A stretch of DNA of 51,882 nt, from NCBI RefSeq assembly GCF_009765735.1, contig NZ_LMUW01000035.1, positions 38,687 through 90,568 on the forward strand, given 5' to 3'. The notes below the pieces were generated by a model. That model was not told where the DNA came from. It saw nothing but the letters and a program-made list of their open reading frames with translations, and made no database searches. Of the stretch, positions 8,942 to 19,351 are shown piece by piece. The number at the start of each line of letters is the position of its first letter. The first letter of the stretch is position 1. This DNA comes from Xenophilus sp. L33. GTDB lineage: Bacteria > Pseudomonadota > Gammaproteobacteria > Burkholderiales > Burkholderiaceae_C. The position numbers and the translations under genes are program-made.

Positions 8942-10141
8942 TCAGCGTTGCTCGTCGGCCTCGAAGCCGGCGGCGCGCAAGGCGCCCAGGACCGACGCCA
9001 GATGCTCCCGGCCGCGGGTCTGCAGCACCAGTTCGACGTCGACGTTCTGGGCCGCCAGCATGGTGAACGCGCGCTGGTGGTGCACCTCGTCGACGTTAGC
9101 GCCCGCTTCCGCCACGGTGGCCGTGATCTGGGCCAGGGAGCCTGGCACGTCGCGCGCGCTGACCCGCACCCGCGCCAGCCGCCCGGCCCGCACCATGCCG
9201 CGCTCGATGATCGCAGCCAGCAGCAGCGGATCGATGTTGCCGCCCGAGAGCACAAGACCGACCTTGCGGCCCCTGAAGCGCGCCGGATGCCGCAGCAGCG
9301 CCGCCAGCCCGGCTGCGCCGGCGCCTTCGACCAGCGTCTTCTCGATTTCCAGCAGCATCAGCACCGCCTGCTCGATGTCGCCCTCGTCGACCAGCAGCAG
9401 GTCGTCGACCAGCCGGCCGATGATCTCGCGGGTCAGCACGCCCGGCGTGCCGACCGCGATGCCTTCTGCGATCGTGCTGTTGCCTTGCGGATGGCGGGTG
9501 CCGAGCACCGCGTTGACCATCGCCGGGAAGCGCGAGGTCTGCACGCCGACGATCTCGATCGAGGGCTTGATCGCCTTGGCCGCCACCGCCATGCCGGCGA
9601 TCAGCCCGCCGCCGCCGATGCCGACCACCAGCACGTCGAGGTCCGGCACCTGCGCCAGCATCTCGATCGCGACCGTGCCCTGGCCGGCGATGATCGCCTC
9701 GTCGTCGAACGGGTGCACGAAGGCCAGGCCTTCGCGCTCCGCCAGTTCGAGCGCATGGGCGCGGGCGGCGTCGAGCGAATCGCCATGCAGCACCACCTCG
9801 GCGCCGAAGCCGCGGGTGCGTTCGATCTTCACGCCGGGAGTGAAGCGCGGCATGACGATCAGTGCGCGCAGCCCCAACCGTTGCGCGTGATAGGCCACGC
9901 CTTGCGCATGGTTGCCGGCCGACATCGCGATCACGCCGCGGCAGCCGGACTCCGACAGGTCGACCAACTTGTTACAGGCGCCGCGCTCCTTGAAGGACGC
10001 GGTGAACTGCAGGTTCTCGAACTTCAGGAAAACCTGGGCGCCGACGATCTCCGAGAGCGTGCGGGATTCGACACAAGGCGTGTCCAGCAACTGCCCGCGC
10101 AGCCGGGCCGCGGCCCGTTCGATGTCTTCGATTCCAACCAT
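8942..10141 (-). CDS. ilvA: threonine ammonia-lyase with ACT domain
   Basis: PLP enzyme deaminating L-threonine to 2-oxobutanoate, for isoleucine synthesis or threonine catabolism. In 399 residues it shows the PLP lysine motif (FTASFKERGA, near residue 50), the substrate/PLP loop (MSAGNHAQGVAYHA) and the phosphate-binding GIGGGGLIAG near 175. The C-terminal 75 residues (ARVRVSARDVPGSLAQI...) form a single ACT domain, as in the short IlvA/TdcB-like type. The length and single ACT domain distinguish it from the 500-residue E. coli IlvA. It is divergent from the AAA+ ATPase gene across a 118-base gap. Confidence 0.92.
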   Translation of the reverse strand: MVGIEDIERAAARLRGQLLDTPCVESRTLSEIVGAQVFLKFENLQFTASFKERGACNKLVDLSESGCRGVIAMSAGNHAQGVAYHAQRLGLRALIVMPRFTPGVKIERTRGFGAEVVLHGDSLDAARAHALELAEREGLAFVHPFDDEAIIAGQGTVAIEMLAQVPDLDVLVVGIGGGGLIAGMAVAAKAIKPSIEIVGVQTSRFPAMVNAVLGTRHPQGNSTIAEGIAVGTPGVLTREIIGRLVDDLLLVDEGDIEQAVLMLLEIEKTLVEGAGAAGLAALLRHPARFRGRKVGLVLSGGNIDPLLLAAIIERGMVRAGRLARVRVSARDVPGSLAQITATVAEAGANVDEVHHQRAFTMLAAQNVDVELVLQTRGREHLASVLGALRAAGFEADEQR

Positions 10142-10259
10142 CGGCCGGATTGTCGACGGATTCGCAACATCCTGGTATTTCGTACCGCGAGGCTTCCCGA
10201 AGCGAAAACTCTGCGCTATGGTGCTCTCGGTTCATCTTTTCCTAACCGGAGGTTGCTCG

Positions 10260-12581
10260 ATGGTCAAGCGTTCGGGTGTCGATGTGGTGGCAGCGCAGGC
10301 GCGCGGCCAGGCATTGCCGTCGCCCGGACTCAAGGAAGCGCCGGTGCTCGAGCTGATGTGCTCGCACTTCGTGCTCACCCTGGCCGCCAAGCAGGGCCCG
10401 CGCTTCAACGTGCGGCGCGACCTCAACGGCTTGCTGTCGCTCACCGGCCGCCACCTGGTGTGGCCGCTGCCGGTGCTGCAGCGGCTGAGCGAATTCCTCG
10501 GCCGCCGCTGCGCCGGCAACGAGATCTGGCGCGGCGTCGAGGCCTTCGACGGCCGCACGCTGCTGGAGCGCCACGGCGTCTGGCGCGGGCCGTATGAGGA
10601 AGGCACGCTCTTCTTCTACCTCGACGAATACGCGAAGGACCAGCCGAAGGACCTGCTGTCGGTGCTGTCGGTCACGCGCGACTGGCTCACGCACGCGCTG
10701 CGCAAGCAGTCCACCCTGGTCGAGAAGAACATCGACGCGCTGGCCGGCCTGCTGCAACTGAACAAGGCCGAGCGCGCGCTGCTGCTCTACGGCACCCTGG
10801 CGCGCTACCAGCGCGACCTGCGTTCGCTGCTGGTCGAGTTCAAGGTCAACAACGCGCCCGAGGCCTATGCCGCGATCGCCGAAGTGGCCGGCGTCAACGC
10901 CAGCGAGGTCGGCGAGGCCTTGCGCGCCGGCTCGCGGCTGGAGCGCATCGGGCTGGTCGAGAACCTGATCTCCGAGCACAACATCACCGACCTGGCCGAC
11001 CTCATGAAGGTCAGCGAGAAGCTGCCGCCGGTGCTGATGCGCGAATACCGCGACCGCAACGAGCTGATGGCGGTGTTCACCCGGCCGTCGGCCAAGAGCG
11101 CGCTCACCACGCACGATTTCTCCTTCGTCGAAGACGAAGCGCGCATGCTGGTCACGCTGCTGCGCGCGGCCGTGGCGCGCAAGGAAGCCGGCGTCAACGT
11201 GCTGCTCTACGGGCCGCCCGGCACCGGCAAGACCGAATTGGCCAAGGTGGTCGCGCAGGCCGCGGGGCTGGAGCTCTTCGAGGTCGAATACGCGGACCGC
11301 GACGGCAATTCGCTGTCCGGGCGCGACCGCTACCGTTCGCTGCAGATCGCGCAGGTCTTCCTCAAGGGCAGCGAGCAGGCGGCGCTGCTGTTCGACGAGG
11401 TCGAGGACGTCTTTCCGCCCATCAGCACCGAGGCCGCGCAGCTCATGGCGCGGGCCGAGCAGATTCCGTCGCCGACCAGCGGCAGCGTCAGCGGCAAGGC
11501 CTGGGTCAACCAGATCCTCGAATCGAACGCGGTGCCGACGCTCTGGGTCACCAACCGGATCGAGCAGATCGACCCGGCCTTCCGCCGCCGCTTCGCCTAT
11601 CACCTGGAGCTCAAGTCGCCGCCGCCCGGCGCGCGCGAGCAGCTGGTGCGCAAGACGCTCGAAGGCGTCTCGGTGTCGGACGCCTTCACCGCCAAGCTGG
11701 CCGCCCGCAAGGGCCTGACGCCGGCGCAGATCCGCACGGCGGTGCGCTTCGCCGGCCTCGCGATGACCGAGGGCGCCTCGGTCGAGCACCTGATCGAGCG
11801 GCAGCTCAAGAATGCCGACCTGGCGCTCGGCACGCTCGACGAACTGGGCGCGCGCCGTAGCGTCACCACCTACGACCTCGACATGCTGCATGTCGAGACC
11901 CGCTTCGAGGTACCGCGCATCGTCGAGGCACTGAAGGCGCGCGGCCACGGCACCTTGTGCTTCTACGGCGCGCCCGGCACCGGCAAGACCGCGCTGGCCG
12001 AGCACATCGCCAAGGCGATCGGTCGGCCGCTGATCATCAAGCAGGCCAGCGACCTGATGAGCAAGTACGTCGGCGAGACCGAGCAGAACATGGCCGCCAT
12101 GTTCAAGGAAGCAGAGGCCGAGAAGGCGGTGCTGCTGCTCGACGAGGCCGACAGCTTCCTGCAGGACCGGCGCGGCGCGCAGCGCAGCTACGAGGTGACC
12201 GAGGTCAACGAGATGCTGCAGGGCATGGAACGCTTCGACGGCATCTTCATCTGCACCACCAACCTGCTCGACCGGCTCGACCAGGCGGCGCTGCGCCGCT
12301 TCACGTTCAAGATCAAGTTCATGCCGCTGACCGCCGAGCAGCGCGAGCGCATGTTCGTGACCGAGGCGCTGGCGGGCGACGCGAGCCTGTTGACCGGCGA
12401 GCTGAAGCAGCGGCTGGGCCGGCTGAGCCAGCTGTGCCCCGGCGACTTCGCGGCGGTCAAGCGCCAGACCGACATCCTCGCGGTGGAATTCTTGGCCGCC
12501 GAGTTCCTCGACCAGCTCGAAGCCGAGCACCGGATCAAGCCCGAGGTGCGCGAGTCGCGCGGCATGGGCTTCGTGCAATAG
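10260..12581 (+). CDS. tandem AAA+ ATPase
   Basis: A 773-residue protein with two AAA+ modules. Residues 1 to about 300 are a helical region of no recognised family, containing LLSLTGRHLVWPLPVLQRL and LAGLLQLNKAERALLLYGTLARYQ. Module 1 has Walker A GPPGTGKT at about 318 and Walker B LLFDEVEDVF. Module 2 has Walker A GAPGTGKT at about 570 and Walker B VLLLDEADSFLQDR, with a downstream ICTTNLLDRLDQAALRRF sensor/arginine-finger block. Such proteins remodel or unfold protein substrates, by analogy with CDC48/ClpB-like ATPases. CGGAGG at 10247-10252 marks the ATG at 10260. The nucleoside hydrolase gene begins seven bases after its stop, suggesting one transcript. The substrate is unknown. Confidence 0.88.
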   Translation: MVKRSGVDVVAAQARGQALPSPGLKEAPVLELMCSHFVLTLAAKQGPRFNVRRDLNGLLSLTGRHLVWPLPVLQRLSEFLGRRCAGNEIWRGVEAFDGRTLLERHGVWRGPYEEGTLFFYLDEYAKDQPKDLLSVLSVTRDWLTHALRKQSTLVEKNIDALAGLLQLNKAERALLLYGTLARYQRDLRSLLVEFKVNNAPEAYAAIAEVAGVNASEVGEALRAGSRLERIGLVENLISEHNITDLADLMKVSEKLPPVLMREYRDRNELMAVFTRPSAKSALTTHDFSFVEDEARMLVTLLRAAVARKEAGVNVLLYGPPGTGKTELAKVVAQAAGLELFEVEYADRDGNSLSGRDRYRSLQIAQVFLKGSEQAALLFDEVEDVFPPISTEAAQLMARAEQIPSPTSGSVSGKAWVNQILESNAVPTLWVTNRIEQIDPAFRRRFAYHLELKSPPPGAREQLVRKTLEGVSVSDAFTAKLAARKGLTPAQIRTAVRFAGLAMTEGASVEHLIERQLKNADLALGTLDELGARRSVTTYDLDMLHVETRFEVPRIVEALKARGHGTLCFYGAPGTGKTALAEHIAKAIGRPLIIKQASDLMSKYVGETEQNMAAMFKEAEAEKAVLLLDEADSFLQDRRGAQRSYEVTEVNEMLQGMERFDGIFICTTNLLDRLDQAALRRFTFKIKFMPLTAEQRERMFVTEALAGDASLLTGELKQRLGRLSQLCPGDFAAVKRQTDILAVEFLAAEFLDQLEAEHRIKPEVRESRGMGFVQ

Positions 12582-12588
12582 CTGCCGA

Positions 12589-13725
12589 ATGCGCAAGCGC
12601 TTCGCCGGCTTCCTCCTCGTCATCATGGTCGTCGGCGGCCTGGTCGCGAGCGGCTGCGCCGACCTCGGCCGCCGGCCGGTTCCGAAGGTCATCATCGACA
12701 GCGACTACAACACGATGAGCGACGACGGCCAGCTCGGCGCGATGGCGGTGCAGCTGCAGGCCGAAGGCAAGCTGCAGCTGATGGGCATCACGGTGGTGTC
12801 GGGCAACCAGTGGCTGATGCAGGGCGTCTCCGATGCGCTGATGTCGATGGAGCGCCTCGGCGCGGGCGAGCGGGTCGGCGTCTACGCCGGCGCCAACCAT
12901 CCGATCGACCACGACTTCGCCCGCGTGCAGGCCGAGATGAAGGCCGGTGCCGGCGGCGACGGCTACCTGGGTGCCTACATGGGCCCCGAGCCGAAGTCGG
13001 TGGCCGACCTGAAGCCCTCGCCCGACGGCTTCGCGCGGCATACGCGCATCCGTGAACAGAACGCGGTCGACTTCATCGTCGACACCGTCAAGGCCAATCC
13101 GGGGCAGGTCACGATCCTGGCCATCGGGCCGCTCACCAACATCGCGCTGGCGACCAAGCGGCGTCCGGAGATCGTGCCGCTGATCAAGCAGATCATCTAC
13201 ATGGGCGGCGCGATCGACGTGCCGGGCAACACCACGAAGGTGGCGGAATTCAACTGGTGGTTCGACCCGGACGCGGCGCGCGCGGTGCTGCGGCTGCCGA
13301 TCCCGCAGGTGGTGATTCCGCTGGACGTGACCGACACGGTCAACCTCACCAAATCGGTCTACGACCGCATCGCGCACAGTGCCCATCCGACCGCGGTGAC
13401 CGAGGTGTTCCGCCAGCTCAACGGCCGCGGCTTCGACGGCAAGCGCGGCTTCGACACCGACCCGAGCTACACGCAGAACATCTGGGACACGCTCACCCTG
13501 GCCTACCTGGTCGATCCGGGCTACGCCACCGAGACGGTGCAGCGCTATGTCGACGTGGTGGCGAAGCCGGGTGCGGCGGACAACGGCCGCTCCATCGGCT
13601 ACGTCGAGCAACCCGCCGGTGCGGCGCTGCAGAAGGTGACCGTGGTGAAGAAGTTCGACAACGCGCGCTTCTTCGACTTCTACGTCGACCTCTTGACCCG
13701 GCCGGTGCCGGTCAAGCTGCCCTGA
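12589..13725 (+). CDS. lipoprotein nucleoside hydrolase, variant active site
   Basis: A 378-residue member of the inosine/uridine-preferring nucleoside hydrolase fold, which cleaves the N-glycosidic bond of ribonucleosides. The N-terminus is a lipoprotein signal with lipobox VASGC at about residue 22, so it should be membrane-anchored outside the cytoplasm. The metal-binding cluster reads DSDYNTMSDD instead of the common D-x-D-P-G-x-D-D, a two-residue longer form. TILAIGPLTNIALA and YMGGAID are normal family blocks, and the late aspartate is in IWDTLTLAYLVDP, without the usual preceding histidine. Substrate range is therefore open. It starts seven bases after the AAA+ gene. Confidence 0.85.
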   Translation: MRKRFAGFLLVIMVVGGLVASGCADLGRRPVPKVIIDSDYNTMSDDGQLGAMAVQLQAEGKLQLMGITVVSGNQWLMQGVSDALMSMERLGAGERVGVYAGANHPIDHDFARVQAEMKAGAGGDGYLGAYMGPEPKSVADLKPSPDGFARHTRIREQNAVDFIVDTVKANPGQVTILAIGPLTNIALATKRRPEIVPLIKQIIYMGGAIDVPGNTTKVAEFNWWFDPDAARAVLRLPIPQVVIPLDVTDTVNLTKSVYDRIAHSAHPTAVTEVFRQLNGRGFDGKRGFDTDPSYTQNIWDTLTLAYLVDPGYATETVQRYVDVVAKPGAADNGRSIGYVEQPAGAALQKVTVVKKFDNARFFDFYVDLLTRPVPVKLP

Positions 13726-13731
13726 GCGGCT

Positions 13732-15621
<1,890 letters not shown>

Positions 15622-15704
15622 GGGGATCGCCAAGGTTGGGGTCGTGCCGCGCCGGTGTGCCCGTGCGCGCGAACGCCATTGTCTCCGAAGCGATCGCCCG
15701 GCGT

Positions 15705-16844
15705 TCAGGCCAGCAGCAGCCGCGCGATGATGTTCCGCTGGATCTCGGACGATCCCTCGTAGATGCGCAGGATGCGGGCGTCGCGCACGTAGCGCTCCAG
15801 TGGCATCTCGCGCGTGAAGCCGTAGCCGCCGTGGATCTGCAGGGCGCGGTCGGCGACGAAGCCGACCATCTCCGAGGCGTGCAGCTTGGCCATCGCGGAT
15901 TGCAGGGTGAAGGGCTGGCCGGCGGTGCGCAGGGCCAGGGCCTGCATGGTCAAACCCCAGGAAGCTTCCAGACGCAGCTTCATGTCGGCCAGCATCCACT
16001 GGATGCCCTGCTTGCCGGCCAGCGCCTCGCCGCCGACCTGCCGCTCGCGGGCCCAGGCGACTGCAGCGGCCAGCGCGGCCTCGGCGATGCCCAGGGCGGT
16101 CGCGGCGACGTCGAGCCGGCTGTTGTCGAGCACCTTCATCGCGGTGCGAAAGCCGCTGCCCTCGTCGCCGAGCCGGTTCGAAAGCGGCACCCGCACCGCG
16201 TCGAAGGCGACCTCGAAGGCGTGGCCGCCACGGATGCCCATCAGCTTCTCGGGCGCGGAGACGCGAAGGCCGGGCAGGTCGGTGTCGACGACGAAGGCGC
16301 TGACGCCGCGGGCGCCGGCGGTGGCGTCGGTCCTGGCGAAGACCACCAGGAACTTCGCCTCCGCCGCATTGGAGATGAAGTGCTTGACGCCGTCGATGCG
16401 GTAGTGGTCGCCGTCGCGCACCGCGCGGGTGCGCAGGTCGGCCGGGTTGGAGCCGCCGCGCGGCTCGGTGAGCGCGAAGCCCGCCAGCCATTCGCCGCGG
16501 GCCGCGCGCGGCAAGTAGCGGGCGCGCTGGTCGTCGTCGCCCGCGATCAGCAGCGCATCGGTGCCCAGGTAGTGGGCGCCGATCATCGAGGAGGTCGCGG
16601 CGCAGGCGCGCGAGATCTCGACCAGCGACAGCAGCATCGCGGTCGGCGAGACGCCGGCGCCGCCCCAGCGTTCGGGCAGGTTCATGCCCATCACGCCGAG
16701 CGCGCCCAGTTGCGGCAGGTGGCAGGTGGCGGAACGCGCCTCCTCGTCGATGGCCTGGGCCATCGGGGCCAGCGCCTCGGCCGCGAAGCGGGCGATCGCG
16801 TCGGCGAGGGAACGGTCTTCTTCGGTGACGCCGAGTCGTGTCAT
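15705..16844 (-). CDS. acyl-CoA dehydrogenase
   Basis: FAD-dependent alpha,beta-dehydrogenation of an acyl-CoA. The 379 residues show the usual three-domain order: N-terminal helices, the central beta block with FALTEPRGGSNPADL and GVKHFISNA, and the C-terminal helical bundle ending in ALQIHGGYGFTREMPLERYVRDARILRIYEGSSEIQRNIIARLL. The catalytic base is probably E363 in IYEGSSEIQ. Its ATG overlaps the stop of the CoA-transferase gene (ATGA), so both proteins are probably made together. The pair would activate an organic acid by CoA transfer and then oxidise it. The substrate is not known. Confidence 0.93.
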   Translation of the reverse strand: MTRLGVTEEDRSLADAIARFAAEALAPMAQAIDEEARSATCHLPQLGALGVMGMNLPERWGGAGVSPTAMLLSLVEISRACAATSSMIGAHYLGTDALLIAGDDDQRARYLPRAARGEWLAGFALTEPRGGSNPADLRTRAVRDGDHYRIDGVKHFISNAAEAKFLVVFARTDATAGARGVSAFVVDTDLPGLRVSAPEKLMGIRGGHAFEVAFDAVRVPLSNRLGDEGSGFRTAMKVLDNSRLDVAATALGIAEAALAAAVAWARERQVGGEALAGKQGIQWMLADMKLRLEASWGLTMQALALRTAGQPFTLQSAMAKLHASEMVGFVADRALQIHGGYGFTREMPLERYVRDARILRIYEGSSEIQRNIIARLLLA

Positions 16845-18076
16845 GACGGGTCCTTGCAGGTCGAGGTGGAGGAATCGATCGCGCCGAAGAGGCCGACGGC
16901 GCGCAGTTCGGAGAGCCGTTCGAGGCCGGTGCCGAGCAGGCTGGCGAGCAGCTCGTCGGTGTGCTCGCCGAGGGCGGGCGCGCGTTGGGCGCGGTTCGGC
17001 GCGGCGCCGTTGAAGCGCACCGGCTGGGTCGGCAGGCGAAGCCCGGGCAGGCGCTCGTCGTCGACCGCGCGCAGCAGCTCGCGGGCGTGGGCCTGCGGCG
17101 ATGCGAGCGCCTGCTCGATGTCCCAGATCGGCGCGGCCGGCACGCCGGCGGCGTCGAGGCGGCGCACGACTTCCGCGACCGGGTGAGCGCCGGCCCACGC
17201 TTCGATCAGCGCGCGCAGTTCGGGCTCCCGAGCGGAGCGAAGTTCGTCGGTGGCGAAGCGCGGTTCGGCGGCCAGGTCCGGGCGTTCCATCGCGAGCGCC
17301 AGCGCGTCGAACAGCTTCTTGTTGAGCACCGCGAGCGCGAAGTGGCCGTCCTGCGCGCGGTAGACGCCGAAGGGCGCCGACAGCGGATGCCGGTTGCCGA
17401 CCCGCCGCGCCGGCTGGCCGGTGAAGAGGAAGCGCGCCATCGAGGTCGCCAGGAAACTCAGCGTGGTGTCGAACATCGCGACGTCGACGTGCTGGCCGCG
17501 GCCGGTGCGCTGGGTCTGCAGCAGCGCGGCGAGCGTGGCCCAGGAGGCGAACAGCCCGGCCACCACGTCCGACACCGCTTCGCCCACCAGCGTGGGCGCG
17601 CCGTCGGGCTCGCCGGTGGCTTCCATGAGGCCGCTCATGGCCTGCACGATGATGTCGTAGGCCGGCCGGTGTGCCAGCGGGCCGGTCTGGCCGAAGCCCG
17701 AGACGCTGACGTAGACCAGCTTCGGGTTCGACCGCATCAGCGCCTCGGCGCCGATGCCGAGCCGCTCGGCCACGCCGGGACGGAAGTTCTCGACCACCAC
17801 GTCCGACTGCGCCGCCAGCGCATGCACCAGGCGCACCGCCTCGGGCTGCTTGAGGTCGAGCACCACGCTCTTCTTGTTGCGGTTCATCACGGTGAAGAGC
17901 GCGCTCTGCCCGTTCTTCATCGGCCCGATGGCGCGGTAGTCGTCGCCCTGCGGCGGCTCGATCTTGATCACCTCGGCGCCCAGGTCGGCCAGCAGGGCGG
18001 TGGCGAGCGGCCCGGCCAGCACGCGGGTGAAGTCGAGGATGCGGATGCCGTCGAGCGGACGGACGGGAGCGGTCAT
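16841..18076 (-). CDS. CaiB/BaiF family CoA-transferase
   Basis: Class III CoA-transferase of 411 residues, moving CoA between carboxylic acids through an aspartyl-CoA intermediate. The N-terminus has the family block GIRILDFTRVLAGPLATALLADLGAEVIKIEPP. The likely catalytic Asp is D170 in GEAVSDVVAGLFASWA. MNRNKKSVVLDLK and VVENFRPGVAERLG are also typical. The ATG at 18076 starts MTAPVRPLDGIRI; the 29 upstream codons in the open frame are rejected because they run into the regulatory region. It is transcribed away from a LysR gene that probably controls it, and is coupled to an acyl-CoA dehydrogenase gene. Confidence 0.93.
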   Translation of the reverse strand: MTAPVRPLDGIRILDFTRVLAGPLATALLADLGAEVIKIEPPQGDDYRAIGPMKNGQSALFTVMNRNKKSVVLDLKQPEAVRLVHALAAQSDVVVENFRPGVAERLGIGAEALMRSNPKLVYVSVSGFGQTGPLAHRPAYDIIVQAMSGLMEATGEPDGAPTLVGEAVSDVVAGLFASWATLAALLQTQRTGRGQHVDVAMFDTTLSFLATSMARFLFTGQPARRVGNRHPLSAPFGVYRAQDGHFALAVLNKKLFDALALAMERPDLAAEPRFATDELRSAREPELRALIEAWAGAHPVAEVVRRLDAAGVPAAPIWDIEQALASPQAHARELLRAVDDERLPGLRLPTQPVRFNGAAPNRAQRAPALGEHTDELLASLLGTGLERLSELRAVGLFGAIDSSTSTCKDPS

Positions 18077-18120
18077 GGGTCGGGCCTTTCTGGACGGGAA
18101 GGCCGCGATGGTCCGCTTGG

Positions 18121-18164
18121 CTTGAATCAAATGAAAATATGCGTTTCGGATGCCTTGGATCAAG
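18121..18164. promoter_or_regulatory. repeated CTTGRATCAA elements between CoA-transferase and LysR genes
   Basis: The divergent spacer (18077-18168) carries CTTGAATCAA at 18121-18130 and CTTGGATCAA at 18154-18163. The second extends to the near-palindrome CTTG-GAT-CAAG. Their 33-base spacing is about three helical turns, as expected for a LysR tetramer site. Function is inferred from position and symmetry. Confidence 0.5.
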
Positions 18165-18168
18165 AAAG

Positions 18169-19083
18169 ATGATTCATCTGAACCTGCGCCAGCTCGAATA
18201 TTTCGTCGCCGCGGCCCGGCACGGCGGCGCGGCGCGCGCGGCCGAGGCGCTGGGCGTGTCGCAGCCGTCGATCTCCAAGGCGATCGCCGACCTGGAGGAT
18301 TTGTGGGGCGAGCCGCTCTTCGTGCGGCTGCATGCGCGCGGGCTGGAACTCACCGGTGCCGGGGCGTTGCGTCACCGCGAGGCGCACGGCCTGCTCGAAC
18401 AGGCGCGCGCGCTGGCGGCGCCGCGCTCGGGCGAGCTGGCGGGGCTGCTGCGCATCGGCTGCCTGAGCACGCTGGCGCCGCGCTGGCTGCCCGACATGCT
18501 GGCCCGCATGGCCGTCGACTGCCCGGCGATCGAGGTGCAACTGGTCGAGGGCGACACCGAGACGCTGACCCGGATGCTGGAGCGCGGCGCACTCGACGTG
18601 GCGCTGATGTACGACCTCGGCCTGGCGCGCGGCGTGCGCCTCGCCCCGGTCATGCAACTGCGGCCTTACGCGCTGCTGCCGTGGAAGCATCCGCTGGCCC
18701 GCTCGACCAGCCTGCGCATCGCCGACCTGGCGCGCGAACCTCTGGTGCTGATCAACCTGCCGCACAGCCGCGAATACTTCCTCTCGCTCTTCCGCGACGC
18801 CGGCGTCACGCCGACGATCGCGCATGAAAGTACCTCGCTCGAGATGGTGCGCGCACTGGTCGCCAACGGCCTGGGCGTCTCGCTCCTGACCACCCGGCCG
18901 GTGCGCGACCAGGCCTACGACGGCAAGCGGATCGCCTGCCGCCGGCTGCGCGGGCCGCTGGCGCTGCAGTCGGTGGTGTTGGCCTACCCGCCGCCGGACG
19001 CCTTCGCCACACCTCTGGCGCAATGCTTTGCCGAGGTGGTCGAGGCCAGCGTCGCCGGGCAGGCCGACGCGCTCACCGGTTGA
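18169..19083 (+). CDS. LysR-family transcriptional regulator
   Basis: A 304-residue regulator. The helix-turn-helix lies in residues about 3-60 (LNLRQLEYFVAAARHGGAARAAEALGVSQPSISKAIADLEDLWGEPLF). The ligand domain begins at LLRIGCLSTLAPRWLPDML. The ATG at 18169 gives the standard LysR N-terminus; AAGAAAG lies close upstream. It is divergent from the CoA-transferase/acyl-CoA dehydrogenase pair, with a repeated element between, so it most likely regulates that pair in response to the organic acid or its CoA ester. Confidence 0.93.
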   Translation: MIHLNLRQLEYFVAAARHGGAARAAEALGVSQPSISKAIADLEDLWGEPLFVRLHARGLELTGAGALRHREAHGLLEQARALAAPRSGELAGLLRIGCLSTLAPRWLPDMLARMAVDCPAIEVQLVEGDTETLTRMLERGALDVALMYDLGLARGVRLAPVMQLRPYALLPWKHPLARSTSLRIADLAREPLVLINLPHSREYFLSLFRDAGVTPTIAHESTSLEMVRALVANGLGVSLLTTRPVRDQAYDGKRIACRRLRGPLALQSVVLAYPPPDAFATPLAQCFAEVVEASVAGQADALTG

Positions 19084-19150
19084 GCGGCCCGCGGCGCGTC
19101 GCGTTGGCACGGGGCTTGCAAATTCGGCCTCCATTCACCGCCGCCTGCAC

Positions 19151-19254
19151 CTGTCTAGACAGATGTTGGTGCATGAATCCGAATCTTCGCACTCACAAGG
19201 GGCGAAAGGCTGCCCAGAGTGGGTTGGCGTAAGGGTTTAACCTGTATAGACAGG
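19151..19254. promoter_or_regulatory. two HutC-like operators before the hut ABC transporter genes
   Basis: A perfect palindrome CTGTCTAGACAG lies at 19151-19162, and CCTGTATAGACAGG, palindromic except for one pair, at 19241-19254. The second shares TGTATAGACAGG with the element before hutH. HutC repressors of Pseudomonas and Klebsiella bind TGTA/TACA-type palindromes of this form and are released by urocanate. The sites lie 98-200 bases before the first ABC gene in the 268-base gap 19084-19351, where I see no gene. Confidence 0.7.
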
Positions 19255-19351
19255 AACGAGGCGGCGGATGAAACTCGGCGCCGTCCTGGATCGCGTGGCC
19301 TTCTACGCACCCGGCGAGCCGAAATTTTGAAAACGCAACAGGAGAACCTGA

